NCBI GenBank assembly: GCA_945903645.1
Contig: CAMDOM010000003.1
Location: 1-64,000 of the forward strand
From: Chryseobacterium gleum
GTDB taxonomy: Bacteria; Bacteroidota; Bacteroidia; UBA10329
Length of the DNA stretch: 64,000 bases
Reading direction: 5' to 3'
This document shows, in pieces, positions 42,301 through 49,747 of this stretch. The first letter of the stretch is position 1. Each line of letters starts with the position of its first letter. The notes below the pieces were generated by a model. That model searched no databases. It saw only the letters and a program-made list of their open reading frames with translations, and had not been told where the DNA came from. The position numbers and the translations under genes are program-made.

Positions 42301-43900
42301 CAAGATTCGCATAACTAAAGAGTTAGCTATGTCTAAAGCGGAATCAGATAGGGCGAAAGAGGAACAACGTTTGAAAGCTGAGGCCGATAAGTTGAAAGCG
42401 GCAGCGGATATAGCAAAAGCAAAGGCGGAAGCTGACAGAATTAAAGAAGAACAACGCCTAGAAGCTGAAATCGAAAAGGCATTAGCTGATGCCGAGAATG
42501 CCGAAGCTAAAGCCAAAGCTGACAAGGCAAGGGAAGAGCAACGCCTTAAAGTAGAAGCGGATAAAGTTCTTGCGGATGCTGCTTTGGCCGATGCTAAAGC
42601 CAAAGCTGATAAGGCAAAAGAAGAGCAACGTCTTAAAGTAGAAGCGGATAAAGTTCTTGCGGATGCTGCTTTGGTCGATGCTAAAGCCAAAGCGGATAAA
42701 GCAAAGGAGGAACAACGTTTGCAAGCTGAACGCGACAAAGCGGATGAAGCAGCCAAGATTGCAGCAGATAAAGCAGCTGCAGAAGCTGCTCGCTTAAAAG
42801 AGGTAGCAGCGGCTGAAGAGGCCAAACGAAAAGAGCAAGAAGCATTGCGCCTAGCAGCGGCAGACAAGGTAAAAAAGGAGCAAGAAATTGTTCGTCTATT
42901 GGGCTTGGCAAAACAAGAGACTGTCAAAAACAATCCAGCTTCTGCCATGTCAGCATACCAACAAGTACTCGTGTTAGATGGAGCAAACAAAGAAGCCCAA
43001 GCAGGAGTAAGTGCATCTCAGCTGGCATTGGATGCTCTAGCTTTAGCCGATGCTGAAAAGAAGACCTTGGACAAAAACTACGCAGATTTGGTGGCTAAAG
43101 GAGAAAAGGAACTTGCTACCGGTGCGTTGGCCGAAGCTAAGAAGTCCTTTAGTTCTGCTAGCGTATTGAAACCAACGGACAAAGTGGTCAAAGATTGGCT
43201 TGCAGAAGTGAAACGCAGAGAGGATGAAATTGTTGCTGCTGCCGAAGAAAAGCGTTTGTTGGAAAGACGGTATATACTATTAATGCAAGAAGGAGCGCAA
43301 GCTATGGGAGCTAAAAATTTGGCTGTTGCCAAACTTAGATACACCGAAGCGGCACAGTTGAAACCAGAGGAGGCAGAACCATCAAAGAAATTGCAGCTCA
43401 TAGCAGAATCAGAGCAACAGGTTGCCTTTGCAGCGGAGGATAAACGTAAGCGTGAAGAAGAAGCCAAACTCAAATTTGCAGAGCAGCAGTTGGCTGAAGC
43501 TAACCGCCAAAAATTGTCAGATGCCGAGCGCAAGAAAGCAATTGAAGAGGCCGATGAATTAAAGAAGGAAATTCAACAATCGGCTACATCTGCTGAGACC
43601 GAGCGTGCAAAGCAATTCGATTTGATTAAAGAAAATGTAGAAAAGCTGAACCTCAATGCTGAAGATCAGCGCAAAGCTTTCTTATCTGAACTTTCTAAAC
43701 TTTATCCGCAAGGAGTTACTGAAGAATCTGTTGCTGGAAAGGGTTACAAATTGCTTCGCAACGTAATCAATCAAGGTGGTGTTGTTACGGTTTATGAAAA
43801 ACGTACATGGGACTGGGGGGGTGTGTTTTACTTCAAGAATGGTGATATAGACATTAACGAATCACTGTACAAATTGGAGTTAAAAAATGTAGGTAAGTAG
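39311..43900 (+). CDS. 1,529-residue Lys/Glu/Ala-rich helical exported protein with novel ~75-aa repeats
   Basis: I know no named family for this protein. The N-terminus is a signal or membrane segment (GWTIAVFFLFNICVSLVAVGQ), followed by a regulatory-type beta domain (~50-140). From ~180 on it is almost entirely helical and highly charged. Four copies of a ~75-residue unit stand at about 223-298, 359-436, 465-543 and 597-678. Each has a FPxx(D/T) turn, a KAxxI(Y/F) helix and a closing LDFSxLFxAAExAE-like helix. A shorter A-K-A-E heptad zone (~740-1,190) includes an 87-bp DNA repeat, followed by TPR-like helices (~1,200-1,370). The C-terminus (~1,450-1,529) has a related YPQG turn and a compact aromatic module ending WDWGGVFYFKNGD. 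There is no propeller or OmpA. Its place between PorE-like genes implies a partner role. Confidence 0.75.
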   Translation: MSSSRISFIFGWTIAVFFLFNICVSLVAVGQSKTASLKDTLKSNIVGPLEFKGTVEELEKSIKGAIVTVYEDADGSGTTLTELKKIVTPGNGEFAIKLEINKLYVIRLEKTGYTMKGIDIDTDVRMARPDNTKVPLFEFKVDMVKDTDGLAFRKSVAKVFYQIKRNVFEYELDYTKEEMQEEEQLLREQEEKRRLAELAAQKKFEIDEAAKILRDQENATIEDKIKAAITIGNEDKKRTIDALVEIFPLNDTLRVKKADVIFTELQKERKKDGATSATINYNSLFSAANALEASVVESISKEQVKKIEELRAVKLEAEKKSNATMTVQQQALELEMREKIAAANVKDEERKKIEEKAKNDKVYYAIFDSNGDRKLAIAGLLKTFPKGDSYAEKKAEAIYLEYEKTRLGGTALSKMDFSKLFAAADVAEQAAIKEEIGKADTKDRIKTEAFLKKEEELKSVEQKQKADIILLGLKTEPKDEASQLAVFVESFPKSDPFRQEKAQAMFEEYTVQQQSIKKTGSSTTALDFSSMFMAAEVAEKEAAQVQKMQQAKEKNAEQDKIEKIREEVRQEKILLGEQAAKNAKQVHLAKMGEAKTQKEKAIGQALELGVGDRAKTVQAIISTFPKGTELPQLKAEAIYDAYLEEGKRIKSAGVAGAKLDFAVLFQAAELAELKGLERQYEEKQAVQEKQNIAYEEKRIDKSKEVLQEKAKEATKELAVAEQKYTQTAQQVEQNRQARIKEDQLRAQETQKQLAMEQAKRDALDRESQSTVLAKLEAERKSRLIAEEANKERLASAKLEEQRKLEAAAKAEADKLLAIAEKERALANAAKKQTEEEQLKEQAKRDAAVLLAKAEADKLRVAKMEAGALALETKAIEDAKAEKIRIATNMAEAKPKAERTKEDERLLAQRDAKLNTEIKALAIAEASKDQEEQRLRFEAQKAAKAVDLAAANEEVDRIEKEKRIQAEADKIRAAEDLAKAKIEAERLKEEQRLAAEADKIRITKELAMSKAESDRAKEEQRLKAEADKLKAAADIAKAKAEADRIKEEQRLEAEIEKALADAENAEAKAKADKAREEQRLKVEADKVLADAALADAKAKADKAKEEQRLKVEADKVLADAALVDAKAKADKAKEEQRLQAERDKADEAAKIAADKAAAEAARLKEVAAAEEAKRKEQEALRLAAADKVKKEQEIVRLLGLAKQETVKNNPASAMSAYQQVLVLDGANKEAQAGVSASQLALDALALADAEKKTLDKNYADLVAKGEKELATGALAEAKKSFSSASVLKPTDKVVKDWLAEVKRREDEIVAAAEEKRLLERRYILLMQEGAQAMGAKNLAVAKLRYTEAAQLKPEEAEPSKKLQLIAESEQQVAFAAEDKRKREEEAKLKFAEQQLAEANRQKLSDAERKKAIEEADELKKEIQQSATSAETERAKQFDLIKENVEKLNLNAEDQRKAFLSELSKLYPQGVTEESVAGKGYKLLRNVINQGGVVTVYEKRTWDWGGVFYFKNGDIDINESLYKLELKNVGK
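42545..42718 (+). repeat. 87-bp tandem repeat, two near-identical copies, in the helical protein
   Basis: The copies at 42545-42631 and 42632-42718 encode the same 29 residues (start LKVEADKVLADAAL) with few base changes. A diverged third copy precedes them. The near identity indicates a recent duplication or slippage. Confidence 0.85.
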
Positions 43901-43934
43901 TTGTGCTAGACCAGCGTGACAATTCAATACACAT

Positions 43935-45866
43935 ATGAGAGTGCATAATAAAATGTATAAGTTGTACTTTCTACTTTTTATAGGATTCGCATGTGTATTT
44001 AATGCTTTGGCTCAGGAGCCCAAGGACGATGGAATTAAAGGTGCAACTCCAATGGTTTTGGCTAAAAACTACTTTGATATTGGTGACTACAAAAATGCAT
44101 TGCCTACCTATCAAAAACTTCTTGCTGAAAAACCAGAAGATGAATTTCTAAACTATAGAGTAGGCTTGTGTCATCTGCGTCAAAACATAAATAAAAGCCT
44201 ATCAATTCCTTATTTGCGTAAGGTGGTTAGTATGAAAAATTTTGACAATGAAGCTTTATACGAAGCTGGTTTGGCATACATGTTTAACGAAAATATAGAT
44301 AGTGCCCTCTTGTTTTTTAACAAGTATAAACTCATTGCGGTGGACCCAATCAAAATGGTTGAGGTTACTAGGCAAATTGAATTTTGTGGAAATGCCAAGA
44401 AATTCATGAAGGAGCCATTGAATGTCACCTTTGAAAACATTGGATCTGAAGTGAATTCAGAAGGGCCGGATTTTAATCCTATGGTGCCTTTAGACCAGTC
44501 GTTTATGGTGTATACCACCAAGCGCGAAAAAGGTGTGATGGGCAATAACTTGGATTTTGATGGCTATAAGCCGCCAGATATTTTTATGGCTTCCGTGAAG
44601 AATGGAGAATTTACCAAGGGAAAAAGTGCTAGTGCATTAGTTAATTCTGAATGGGTGGAGGAGCTGGCGGGCATGTCGGCATATGGAGAACACATGTTTC
44701 TTATGGTAGATAACGTGGAAGCATCTGATGATGTTTGGGGCACTGTCTATTCTGGTAGATCTTGGCCAAAGCCTCTTCCATTAGGGCCAAGTCAGAACAC
44801 AGAAGATATTGAGCAAGCTGCATCGTGCAGTCCAGATGGACAAACACTTTATTTCTCGAGGTTTAGCACCATAACTCCAGGCTTTGGAGAGTTGGACATT
44901 TACATGGCGAAACGATTGCCAACTGGAGATTGGGGTATTCCTACCAACCTTGGCCCAACGGTTAATACGCAATATAACGAGAGCTATCCAATGATTTCGC
45001 ACGATGGCAAGACCCTTTATTTTTGTTCTCAAGGGCATAGAAGCATTGGCGGATACGACATTTTCAAAAGTGTTTGGGACGATAAAATGCAACGTTGGGA
45101 ACGTCCCGAAACCCTTGGTTATCCTATAAATACCACCTCCGATAATTTTGTGTTTAGTCCCACTGATGACCCGCGTGTTGGCTACACATCGCAATTACGT
45201 GCAGGTGGATTTGGCGATTTGGATATCTATCGCGTTATTTTTAATGCCTTTCCAGAGCGATTGAGCACAGTGGTTTTGGATATTGATGTGGTGACAGGTC
45301 CTAAGAAGGACTACCTGAAAGTGCATGAATGGAAAACTGCCGATGGTCAATTGAAATGGTTTCCTGCAAGTATTGAATACCAACCTACCGATAGACCTGA
45401 ATACACATTTGTAACCACCAAGGACATTGAAGTAAAAGATGGCGAAGCTTACGAGTTTACAATTATTGGTTCAGTTGCAGGTGGAGAAGTAGGGAGATAT
45501 GATGAGAAAACATTTCCGAAGGGAGGTGATTTTACATTGGTAGACGTCCGTTCAAAGAAGATTAAAGTACCGTTGAAAGGAGTGAAACCAACAGTTACAT
45601 CGCTTAAGGGCAAGAGGGAAGTGAAGGTGGAAGTTAGTGTGAAAGACACCCAAGGCAAAGAGGTAGGTAAGTATAAACCCAACTATAATAAGGGTCGCAT
45701 TGTGGCTGTGCTTGTTCCGGGTCAATTGTATGAATTCACAATTCAATCAAAGGGATTTCAGGAGGTGAAGGAAAAGGTATACGTGATGGATTTGGGTGAT
45801 TATAAAGAGATAATTACTCGTAAGATTACACTGCTTGAGAATGGCCTTGAAATGCCTGTAAAGTAG
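43935..45866 (+). CDS. PorE-like exported protein: TPR, PD40 propeller, C-terminal beta domains, no OmpA
   Basis: A 643-residue protein, last of the five. The signal peptide (KLYFLLFIGFACVFNALAQ) is cleaved before Glu-Pro. The start is ATG 43935; ATG 43953 is a close alternative. TPR helices cover ~35-160 (FLNYRVGLCHLRQNINKS). A PD40 propeller spans ~170-435 with LYFCSQGHRSIGGYDIF. A beta-rich C-terminal section of ~200 residues ends in a regulatory-type domain (VKVEVSVKDTQGKEVGKYKPNYNKG). The N-terminal 430 residues are closest in layout to the double-propeller protein: both have PDYNPF/PDFNPM and FDGYKxPDIF phrases, so they look like sister paralogues. It starts 34 bp after the helical protein, so it probably belongs to the same operon. 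Confidence 0.83.
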   Translation: MRVHNKMYKLYFLLFIGFACVFNALAQEPKDDGIKGATPMVLAKNYFDIGDYKNALPTYQKLLAEKPEDEFLNYRVGLCHLRQNINKSLSIPYLRKVVSMKNFDNEALYEAGLAYMFNENIDSALLFFNKYKLIAVDPIKMVEVTRQIEFCGNAKKFMKEPLNVTFENIGSEVNSEGPDFNPMVPLDQSFMVYTTKREKGVMGNNLDFDGYKPPDIFMASVKNGEFTKGKSASALVNSEWVEELAGMSAYGEHMFLMVDNVEASDDVWGTVYSGRSWPKPLPLGPSQNTEDIEQAASCSPDGQTLYFSRFSTITPGFGELDIYMAKRLPTGDWGIPTNLGPTVNTQYNESYPMISHDGKTLYFCSQGHRSIGGYDIFKSVWDDKMQRWERPETLGYPINTTSDNFVFSPTDDPRVGYTSQLRAGGFGDLDIYRVIFNAFPERLSTVVLDIDVVTGPKKDYLKVHEWKTADGQLKWFPASIEYQPTDRPEYTFVTTKDIEVKDGEAYEFTIIGSVAGGEVGRYDEKTFPKGGDFTLVDVRSKKIKVPLKGVKPTVTSLKGKREVKVEVSVKDTQGKEVGKYKPNYNKGRIVAVLVPGQLYEFTIQSKGFQEVKEKVYVMDLGDYKEIITRKITLLENGLEMPVK

Positions 45867-45920
45867 TTTCTTCCTCGTCCGTTTTTGTGAATGGATTACT
45901 CATAAAGCAACATAGACGAT

Positions 45921-46694
45921 ATGATAAACCTGACTAGACCTCTGGCGTTCTTCGATTTGGAAACCACTGGAGTGAATGTGGCTTACGATAGAATAGTGGA
46001 GATTTCCATAATCAAAATGAACCCATCTGGAGAGGAGGAGGTCTACACCCGATTGGTGAATCCTGGAATGCCTATACCTGCCGATGCAGCTGCCGTGCAT
46101 GGCATAACGGATGAGCGTGTGGCCAACGAGCCGCAATTTAAGTCCTTAGCTCCTGAAATTATTGCTTTTATTGGCGATAGCGATTTGTCGGGCTATAATT
46201 GCTTGAAGTTTGACGTGCCTCTATTGATGGAAGAATTGCTGCGTAATGGTTTCGATATGGACATGCGCACTAGAAAAGTGGTGGACGTGCAAAACATTTT
46301 TCATAAAATGGAACAGCGTACCTTATCTGCTGCCTACAAGTTTTATTGCGATAGCGATTTGCAAAATGCCCACAGTGCTGAAGCCGACACCCGCGCCACT
46401 AAGGAGATACTGGTGGCCCAATTGGAGCGTTATGCCGAATTGGAACCCAACGTGGCCTTCCTTCACGATTTCGGGAAACGTGGCACTGCCGTAGATTTTG
46501 CCGGACATATTATTGAAAACGAACATGGAATTCCCGTATTCAATTTTGGGAAATTCAAAGGGAAAACTGTGGTAGAAGTGTTGAAACAACAGCCTTCCTA
46601 TTATGGATGGATGATGGAAGCTCAGTTTCCGAGCTATACCAAAAAGGTGCTTACAGAACTTCGCATAGACGGATTTAACAAAGGGTTGCTATGA
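45921..46694 (+). CDS. DEDDh 3'-5' exonuclease (DnaQ-like) with ExoX-like C-terminus
   Basis: A 257-residue nuclease. Motif I FDLETTG (Asp12, Glu14) and the later motif with HSAEADTRA give the catalytic DEDDh acidic residues and His; motif II is in GYNCLKFDVPLL. The last ~70 residues (FNFGKFKGKTVVEVLKQQPSYYGWMM) match a small C-terminal module found in exodeoxyribonuclease X-type proteins. It may be a proofreading or repair exonuclease. The specific partner polymerase is not evident. It starts with ATG in a 54-bp gap after the PorE-like locus and overlaps the next gene by 4 bp (ATGA). Confidence 0.9.
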   Translation: MINLTRPLAFFDLETTGVNVAYDRIVEISIIKMNPSGEEEVYTRLVNPGMPIPADAAAVHGITDERVANEPQFKSLAPEIIAFIGDSDLSGYNCLKFDVPLLMEELLRNGFDMDMRTRKVVDVQNIFHKMEQRTLSAAYKFYCDSDLQNAHSAEADTRATKEILVAQLERYAELEPNVAFLHDFGKRGTAVDFAGHIIENEHGIPVFNFGKFKGKTVVEVLKQQPSYYGWMMEAQFPSYTKKVLTELRIDGFNKGLL

Positions 46695-47302
46695 AAATTG
46701 TTTGCATTGGGCGCAACTACGCAGAGCATGCCAAGGAGTTGAATAATCCAATTCCTGCCGAGCCGTTGTTTTTTATAAAACCCGATTCGGCAGTGCTACG
46801 CAATAACGAACCATTTTATCTCCCCGATTTTTCAAAGGATGTGCACTATGAAGCTGAGATTTATGTGCGCATTCACAAAAAGGGTAAAAACGTTCAAGCC
46901 AAGTTTTCTCCAAGTTATTACAAGGAAATAGGCATTGCCATAGATATGACCGCTCGCGATATACAGCAACATTGCAAAGAAAAAGGTCTGCCCTGGGAAA
47001 AAGCCAAAGGGTTTGATGGATCGGCACCCATGAGCGAAATGCTGCCGCTTTCCGATTTTGAAAACATACAAAACATTCACTTCGAGTTGCACAAAAATGG
47101 TGCAGTGGTGCAACGTGGGTGGACAGGTGACATGCTTTTTCCTGTGAACCGAATTATTGAAGAAGCTACTAAGTATTTCATGCTAAAAATTGGCGATATC
47201 ATTTTCACCGGAACTCCAGCAGGAGTGGGTAAGCTCGAAATTGGAGACCGTTTGGAAGCCTTCATCGAAGGAAAAAAAATGATGGATTTCTACATCAAGT
47301 AA
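46691..47302 (+). CDS. fumarylacetoacetate hydrolase family protein
   Basis: A 203-residue enzyme of the short FAH type (YcgM/FAHD1-like), acting as acylpyruvate hydrolase or oxaloacetate decarboxylase in characterised relatives. The start KIVCIGRNYAEHAKEL, the metal-binding Glu pair in HYEAEIYVRI, the Asp in IDMTARDIQ, the FDGSAPMSE block and the TGTPAGVG loop are all present. The ATG overlaps the exonuclease stop. The substrate cannot be told from sequence, and the pairing with a nuclease gives no metabolic hint. Confidence 0.92.
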   Translation: MKIVCIGRNYAEHAKELNNPIPAEPLFFIKPDSAVLRNNEPFYLPDFSKDVHYEAEIYVRIHKKGKNVQAKFSPSYYKEIGIAIDMTARDIQQHCKEKGLPWEKAKGFDGSAPMSEMLPLSDFENIQNIHFELHKNGAVVQRGWTGDMLFPVNRIIEEATKYFMLKIGDIIFTGTPAGVGKLEIGDRLEAFIEGKKMMDFYIK

Positions 47303-47324
47303 CCTTTTCTTTTGTTGTCTGAAA

Positions 47325-48095
47325 ATGAGCCTTCCTTTTTTATTACAAAGTGCCTTAGTAGTATTCATTTTTATGAATGTGATGTTTGGGCTAGCCCTTT
47401 GGCTCAAAGATAACAGCATTGTGGATGTGGGTTGGGGATTAGGCTTTATGCTCATTGCAAATATTGGATTAATGCATTCTGGTTTGGCGCTAATGCCCTG
47501 TTTGGTCTACAGTGCCGTTATGCTTTGGGGCTTTCGTTTAGCTACTTATATCTATGTTCGAAACCACGGTAATGGCGAAGATTATCGCTATGCGGCATGG
47601 CGCAAAGAATGGGGGAAGTATGTAGAATTGCGGAGCTATTTTCAGGTGTTTATGCTGCAAGGCGCACTTATGTTGGTGATAGCCTCGCCTTTATATGCCG
47701 CGTTTTCTTCCAACGAGCAATCTTTATCGTGGAATGTGGTGAGTGGATTACTGCTTTTTTTGGTTGGATTTTATTTCGAAGCGGTGGGTGATGCCCAAAT
47801 GAAAGCCTTCAAGGCCAACAAAGCCAGCAAAGGAACCATAATGCGCTCGGGGCTGTGGAACTACACCCGGCATCCCAACTATTTTGGCGAAGCCCTTCTG
47901 TGGTTTGGCATTGGACTAATGAGTTTTAATTCAACTGTGTGGTATTTGAGTATTGTTGGACCTGCGGTACTCACATTTTTGCTCCTCAAAGTGTCGGGTG
48001 TGGCCCTGCTTGAACGCAAGTATGATGGCAACCCCAAGTATGCCGACTATGTGCGTACCACCAATGCGTTTCTGCCTTGGTGGCCTGAGAAGTAG
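47325..48095 (+). CDS. DUF1295 (steroid 5-alpha-reductase-like C-terminal fold) membrane protein
   Basis: A 256-residue integral membrane protein with six to seven helices. The signature is near the C-terminus: GLWNYTRHPNYFGEALLWFGIG and LLERKYDGNPKYADYVRTTNAFLPWWP, which is the NADPH and substrate-binding end of the DUF1295/steroid reductase-like methyltransferase-reductase superfamily. In relatives this fold reduces double bonds of lipids, but the substrate here is unknown. It is separated by 22 bp from the FAH gene and on the same strand, so it could be the third gene of that unit. Confidence 0.88.
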   Translation: MSLPFLLQSALVVFIFMNVMFGLALWLKDNSIVDVGWGLGFMLIANIGLMHSGLALMPCLVYSAVMLWGFRLATYIYVRNHGNGEDYRYAAWRKEWGKYVELRSYFQVFMLQGALMLVIASPLYAAFSSNEQSLSWNVVSGLLLFLVGFYFEAVGDAQMKAFKANKASKGTIMRSGLWNYTRHPNYFGEALLWFGIGLMSFNSTVWYLSIVGPAVLTFLLLKVSGVALLERKYDGNPKYADYVRTTNAFLPWWPEK

Positions 48096-48184
48096 GCGAT
48101 GCCAAGTAGGTGGAAATTTTCAATTCTTGAATTTTTTACAGTGAAAATTTTTAGGTGTACCTAGTCAAAAGTGAATCTCATTCC

Positions 48185-48192
48185 TACTTTTG
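48185..48192 (+). promoter_or_regulatory. -7 promoter element TACTTTTG for the DUF4920 gene
   Basis: TACTTTTG fits TAnnTTTG and ends 26 bp before the ATG at 48219. It lies inside the longer open frame (from 48171), favouring the 48219 start. Confidence 0.55.
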
Positions 48193-48218
48193 CCGCTCAT
48201 TTAAGCCTTTTACACACC

Positions 48219-48707
48219 ATGCGTCATTTATTTCTTGCCGTTGTTAGTGCAACGGTATTATTCTCGTGCAATCAGCCTCCTGTTGTCGAAAGCACTGATG
48301 CTGCCCTTGCCGATTCGCTTGCTGGCTGGTATGGCGAAGAGTTTGCCATTGCCGATGTTATTCCTGCTGGGCAGTTGAATGCCATTCCTACCGATTCGCT
48401 AAAGAATGAGGTGATTATAGAATCTGAGATATTGGAATGCTGCCGCAAAAAAGGCTGCTGGATGAAAGTAGACATGGGCGATGGCAAGTCGATGCGCGTT
48501 TCCTTTAAAGACTACGGTTTTTTTGTGCCACTTAATGCTGATGGCCGCATAGCTACCATGAAGGGCTACGCTACTGTTGACACCGTTGATGTGGAAATGC
48601 TGCGTCACTTTGCCGAAGATGCGGGCAAATCGCAAGATGAGATTGACGCCATTACCGAACCCGAATACGAACTCACCTTCGAAGCTACGGGCGTTTTAAT
48701 TAAGTAA
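48219..48707 (+). CDS. DUF4920 lipoprotein
   Basis: A 162-residue envelope lipoprotein. The signal peptide is HLFLAVVSATVLFSC. The mature protein carries the DUF4920 pattern: a WYGEEFAI start, the Cys cluster ECCRKKGCWMKV, FKDYGFFVP and a beta-strand-rich C-terminus ending FEATGVLIK. The three closely spaced Cys residues suggest metal binding or a disulfide. The function of the family is unknown. It is monocistronic, with promoter element upstream and hairpin terminator downstream. Confidence 0.85.
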   Translation: MRHLFLAVVSATVLFSCNQPPVVESTDAALADSLAGWYGEEFAIADVIPAGQLNAIPTDSLKNEVIIESEILECCRKKGCWMKVDMGDGKSMRVSFKDYGFFVPLNADGRIATMKGYATVDTVDVEMLRHFAEDAGKSQDEIDAITEPEYELTFEATGVLIK

Positions 48708-48724
48708 TAAAACCTTACCAAAAG

Positions 48725-48760
48725 AAAAGGGCGGCTTGCTCCATGGAACCCGCCCTTTTT
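48725..48760 (+). terminator. rho-independent terminator after the DUF4920 gene
   Basis: The stem AAAAGGGCGG pairs with CCGCCCTTTT around a 15-base loop, followed by a T-run. The A-run on the left may also let it serve the minus strand gene ending at 48779. Confidence 0.85.
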
Positions 48761-48778
48761 TATGCCATAGGAAAGTGA

Positions 48779-49747
48779 TTACCCTTTCAATAGTTCGTCA
48801 ATTATATTTTCTACGGTAATGCCCTCGGCTTCGGCTTTGTAGTTCTTCACAATGCGATGGCGAAGAATAGGGTAAGCCACAGCACGCACGTCCTCGATAT
48901 CTGGCGAAAACTTGCCGTGCAAAGCTGCATGACATTTGGCACCAATTACCAAATATTGCGAAGCGCGAGGTCCAGCACCCCAATTCACATACTCGTTCAC
49001 TTTGATAGTGCTCATAGCTGTATTAGGTCGCGATGATGCGGCAAGTTTCACTGCATATTCATACACATTATCTGCCACAGGTACCTTGCGAATCAACTGC
49101 TGAAAACCAACAATCTCCTCAGCCGATAGCACAGGTTTCAGGTCTAATTTAGCATCAGTTGTGGTTCGTTTCACCACATTCAGTTCCTCGGCAAAGGTTG
49201 GATAATCCAACCACACGTTGAACATGAAACGGTCGAGTTGCGCCTCGGGTAGGGGATAGGTGCCTTCTTGCTCAATAGGGTTTTGCGTGGCCAAAACAAA
49301 GAATGGATTGCCCAATGCATAGCGTTTTCCACCTGTGGTGATAGCGCGTTCTTGCATAGCTTCGAGCAACGCGGCCTGTGTTTTTGGGGGAGTACGGTTT
49401 ATTTCGTCTGCCAAAATAATATTGGCAAACAACGGGCCTTTGATAAACTTGAAGCTGCGGTTTTCGTCCAATATCTCCGTCCCAATAATGTCCGAAGGCA
49501 TAAGGTCGGGCGTAAACTGAATGCGACTAAATTCTAACCCAAGGGCCTGTGCAATGCTATTCACCAATAGAGTTTTGGCCAATCCCGGTACACCTACTAA
49601 TAGACAATGGCCATTGCTGAATATACTTATGAGCACATCGCGTACCACCTTATCCTGACCAACAATAGTTTTTCCAATTTCTAAAGTAAGGGTTTTGTAG
49701 GCCGATTGCAGGGCTTCCATTCCTTCCACATCACTTTTATAGGTCAT
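48779..49747 (-). CDS. MoxR-family AAA+ ATPase
   Basis: A 322-residue cytoplasmic ATPase of the MoxR type. Walker A is GVPGLAKT and Walker B ILADEINR; the sensor region is FVLATQNPIEQEGTYPLPEAQLDRF. The C-terminal lid follows. MoxR proteins act as chaperones in maturation of protein complexes, often beside von Willebrand domain genes, but none is in view here. Its start overlaps the stop of the SurA-type gene by 4 bp, so it is translated with the envelope chaperone operon. This is an odd combination, a cytoplasmic ATPase behind periplasmic isomerases. Confidence 0.93.
   Translation of the reverse strand: MTYKSDVEGMEALQSAYKTLTLEIGKTIVGQDKVVRDVLISIFSNGHCLLVGVPGLAKTLLVNSIAQALGLEFSRIQFTPDLMPSDIIGTEILDENRSFKFIKGPLFANIILADEINRTPPKTQAALLEAMQERAITTGGKRYALGNPFFVLATQNPIEQEGTYPLPEAQLDRFMFNVWLDYPTFAEELNVVKRTTTDAKLDLKPVLSAEEIVGFQQLIRKVPVADNVYEYAVKLAASSRPNTAMSTIKVNEYVNWGAGPRASQYLVIGAKCHAALHGKFSPDIEDVRAVAYPILRHRIVKNYKAEAEGITVENIIDELLKG

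Noticed and set aside
42199-42990. 263-codon minus-strand ORF, Ser/Ala/Leu-rich
   Set aside because: It is the mirror of the A-K-A-E heptad region on the plus strand. Its composition is what reverse translation of such repeats gives.
39311-43900. TolA or myosin-like assignment of the helical protein
   Set aside because: The resemblance is compositional (Ala/Lys/Glu heptads). There is no TolA C-terminal domain, and the FP-turn repeats are different.
29571-45866. Phage tail or contractile injection system
   Set aside because: No sheath, tube, baseplate or ClpV-type proteins are present. All five proteins carry export signals and envelope domains.
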